A DNA stretch of 44,417 nt, taken from an uncultured Neomegalonema sp. Lineage in GTDB: Bacteria > Pseudomonadota > Alphaproteobacteria > Rhodobacterales > Rhodobacteraceae. Below, one piece after another: positions 43,625 through 44,417 of this stretch. Numbering within the stretch: position 1 is the stretch's first letter; each line of letters opens with the position of its first letter. Under the pieces are notes generated by a model. It had not been told where the DNA came from, searched no databases, and saw only the letters and a list, made by a program, of their open reading frames with translations. A program made the translations under genes and the position numbers. The stretch lies in assembly GCA_938034615.1 (NCBI GenBank), contig CALHLW010000081.1:1-44417 (forward strand), in the 5' to 3' direction.

Positions 43625-43736
43625 GATCTGGCACTCTCGTCACTGTCTCCGCCTCTGCGGATCAAGTCTTGTGCCAAAATAAGCCCTGAACCGCGTATCG
43701 CAAGGGCGTTGAATGCAGAAGGGGATGGCGGTGAGC

Positions 43737-43762
43737 GCGGGGCGGCAATATTGCCACCCCGC
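43737..43762. other. Strong hairpin after the VWA/DUF3520 gene
   Basis: GCGGGG-C-GGCAATATTGCC-A-CCCCGC forms a near-perfect 26-base stem with a single C-A mismatch, 20 bases after the minus-strand stop at 43782. No T-run follows, so it may slow RNA decay or end transcription with Rho rather than act as a standard terminator. Confidence 0.6.
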
Positions 43763-43781
43763 ACTGTGCGGATGGACGGTC

Positions 43782-44417
43782 TTACTGCCGCGCATCCAAT
43801 GACTTTGCCAGTCGTGCCAGTCCGACGAATTCGGCGCGATAGCCGAATGGGTCTTCGCCCTTGGCACCGTTCGCGAGTGCAATGGCATCATCCCACGCAT
43901 AGTCGGACAAGGCCGATAGCCCTTGCAGTTTTTGCCCGACTGCCGCCACGGCGATGGCAAAGCGAGCCTCGCGATCCACCGCATCGAGCGTGTCGACGGC
44001 ATCGTCCATCGTCACCGGACGGGTCTGGAGTGTGCTGGTGTCGGAATCGGGCAGTTTGTGCCGGATTTTGACAAAGGCCAACTCATCGCTCGCATTCTCT
44101 GACACGGTGCGTGCCTCAGTGCCATACCGCAGCGGATCGATGGTTTCAGCGGGCGAGCCTGCGGGGGTGATCTCGTAGATCGCCGTGACAGTATGGCCGG
44201 AGTTGATGTCGCCCGCATCGACCTTGTCATCGTTGAAGTCCTCGCGGTTCAGCGCGCGGGTTTCATAGCCGATCAGGCGATATTCGCTCACGGTCGCGGG
44301 GTTGAACTCGACCTGAATCTTCACGTCCTTGGCGATGGGCACCAGCGCGCCGCCCGCCTCGCCCGCCAGCACTTTGCGCGCCTCGGAGAGCGTGTCGATA
44401 TAGGCCGCGACGCCGTT
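43782..44417 (-). CDS. YfbK-like VWA-domain protein, C-terminal (DUF3520) part, truncated by window edge
   Basis: The open frame runs to the window edge, giving the last 211 residues. NGVAAYIDTLSEARKVL, ALVPIAKDVKIQVEFNPATVSEYRLIGYE and REDFNDDKVDAGDINSGHTVTAIYEI match the DUF3520 region that follows the von Willebrand A domain in YfbK-type proteins. The ORF-track start (GTG 44372) is internal. The VWA domain and any signal lie outside the window. The family may act in envelope or protein assembly; no function is established. Confidence 0.88.
   Translation of the reverse strand, partial: NGVAAYIDTLSEARKVLAGEAGGALVPIAKDVKIQVEFNPATVSEYRLIGYETRALNREDFNDDKVDAGDINSGHTVTAIYEITPAGSPAETIDPLRYGTEARTVSENASDELAFVKIRHKLPDSDTSTLQTRPVTMDDAVDTLDAVDREARFAIAVAAVGQKLQGLSALSDYAWDDAIALANGAKGEDPFGYRAEFVGLARLAKSLDARQ

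Overview
The window is a GC-rich bacterial chromosome segment with dense, closely packed genes, many joined by ATGA or GTGA overlaps. Several gene orders and families point to an alphaproteobacterium, most likely Rhodobacterales (Rhodobacteraceae-like): nfuA-tsaB-rimI, a Ros/MucR regulator, miaB-phoH-ybeY-corC-lnt followed by an XRE regulator, glcDEF, hslR next to a SUV3-like helicase, an Irr-type iron box, and a tmpAB-like phosphonate pair. This placement is inferred from content; no rRNA or other marker is present.

Positions 1-5982: a truncated SAF-domain (UxaA-like) gene lies opposite a GntR/UTRA regulator, with a perfect 20-bp palindrome between them. An SLC13-type permease with RCK_C domains, an orphan Tat-exported family 5 substrate-binding protein, a GFA-type zinc protein and an HSL-type esterase follow.

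Positions 5983-13308: a 71-aa CxC/CxxC protein with a perfect Shine-Dalgarno sequence, a CocE-type hydrolase, an Ldh-family dehydrogenase, a non-heme-iron oxygenase pair resembling TmpA/TmpB (trimethylaminoethylphosphonate to glycine betaine plus phosphate), and an acyl-CoA synthetase. Palindromic GCCCCGGA-N5-TCCGGGGC repeats sit between these genes.

Positions 13465-24396: an MscS-family channel, a cytochrome P450, HslR and a SUV3-like helicase on the minus strand. Next comes a scarred 786-bp interval holding a truncated gene, an IS5-like transposase tail and a 12-codon remnant of a delta-class carbonic anhydrase. A secreted depolymerase-like esterase ends exactly in that remnant. An intact delta-class carbonic anhydrase and a divergent 3-hydroxyacyl-CoA-dehydrogenase-family enzyme follow.

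Positions 24397-32869 are core housekeeping. nfuA-tsaB-rimI lies behind a perfect Irr-type palindrome. A MucR-type regulator ends in a clear terminator. The translationally coupled miaB-phoH-ybeY-corC run then leads to lnt and an XRE regulator whose promoter region carries repeated GTGAC/GTCAC elements.

Positions 32870-44417: a DUF599 membrane protein; a glycolate oxidase operon (glcD, glcE, a DUF429 protein with a ribbon-helix-helix-like extension, a small membrane protein, glcF); a lipoprotein divergent from a DUF6502 protein with two ATGTG-N7-CACAT operators between them; a coupled DUF6502-small lipoprotein-trypsin-like protease operon; cobO behind a Pro/Ala-rich lipoprotein; and the 3' part of a YfbK-like VWA/DUF3520 gene.

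The best candidates for something not fully described are the DUF6502 operon with its paired operators, the RHH-DUF429 protein inside the glc operon, the carbonic anhydrase tail fused to the esterase gene, and the tmpAB-acyl-CoA synthetase group.
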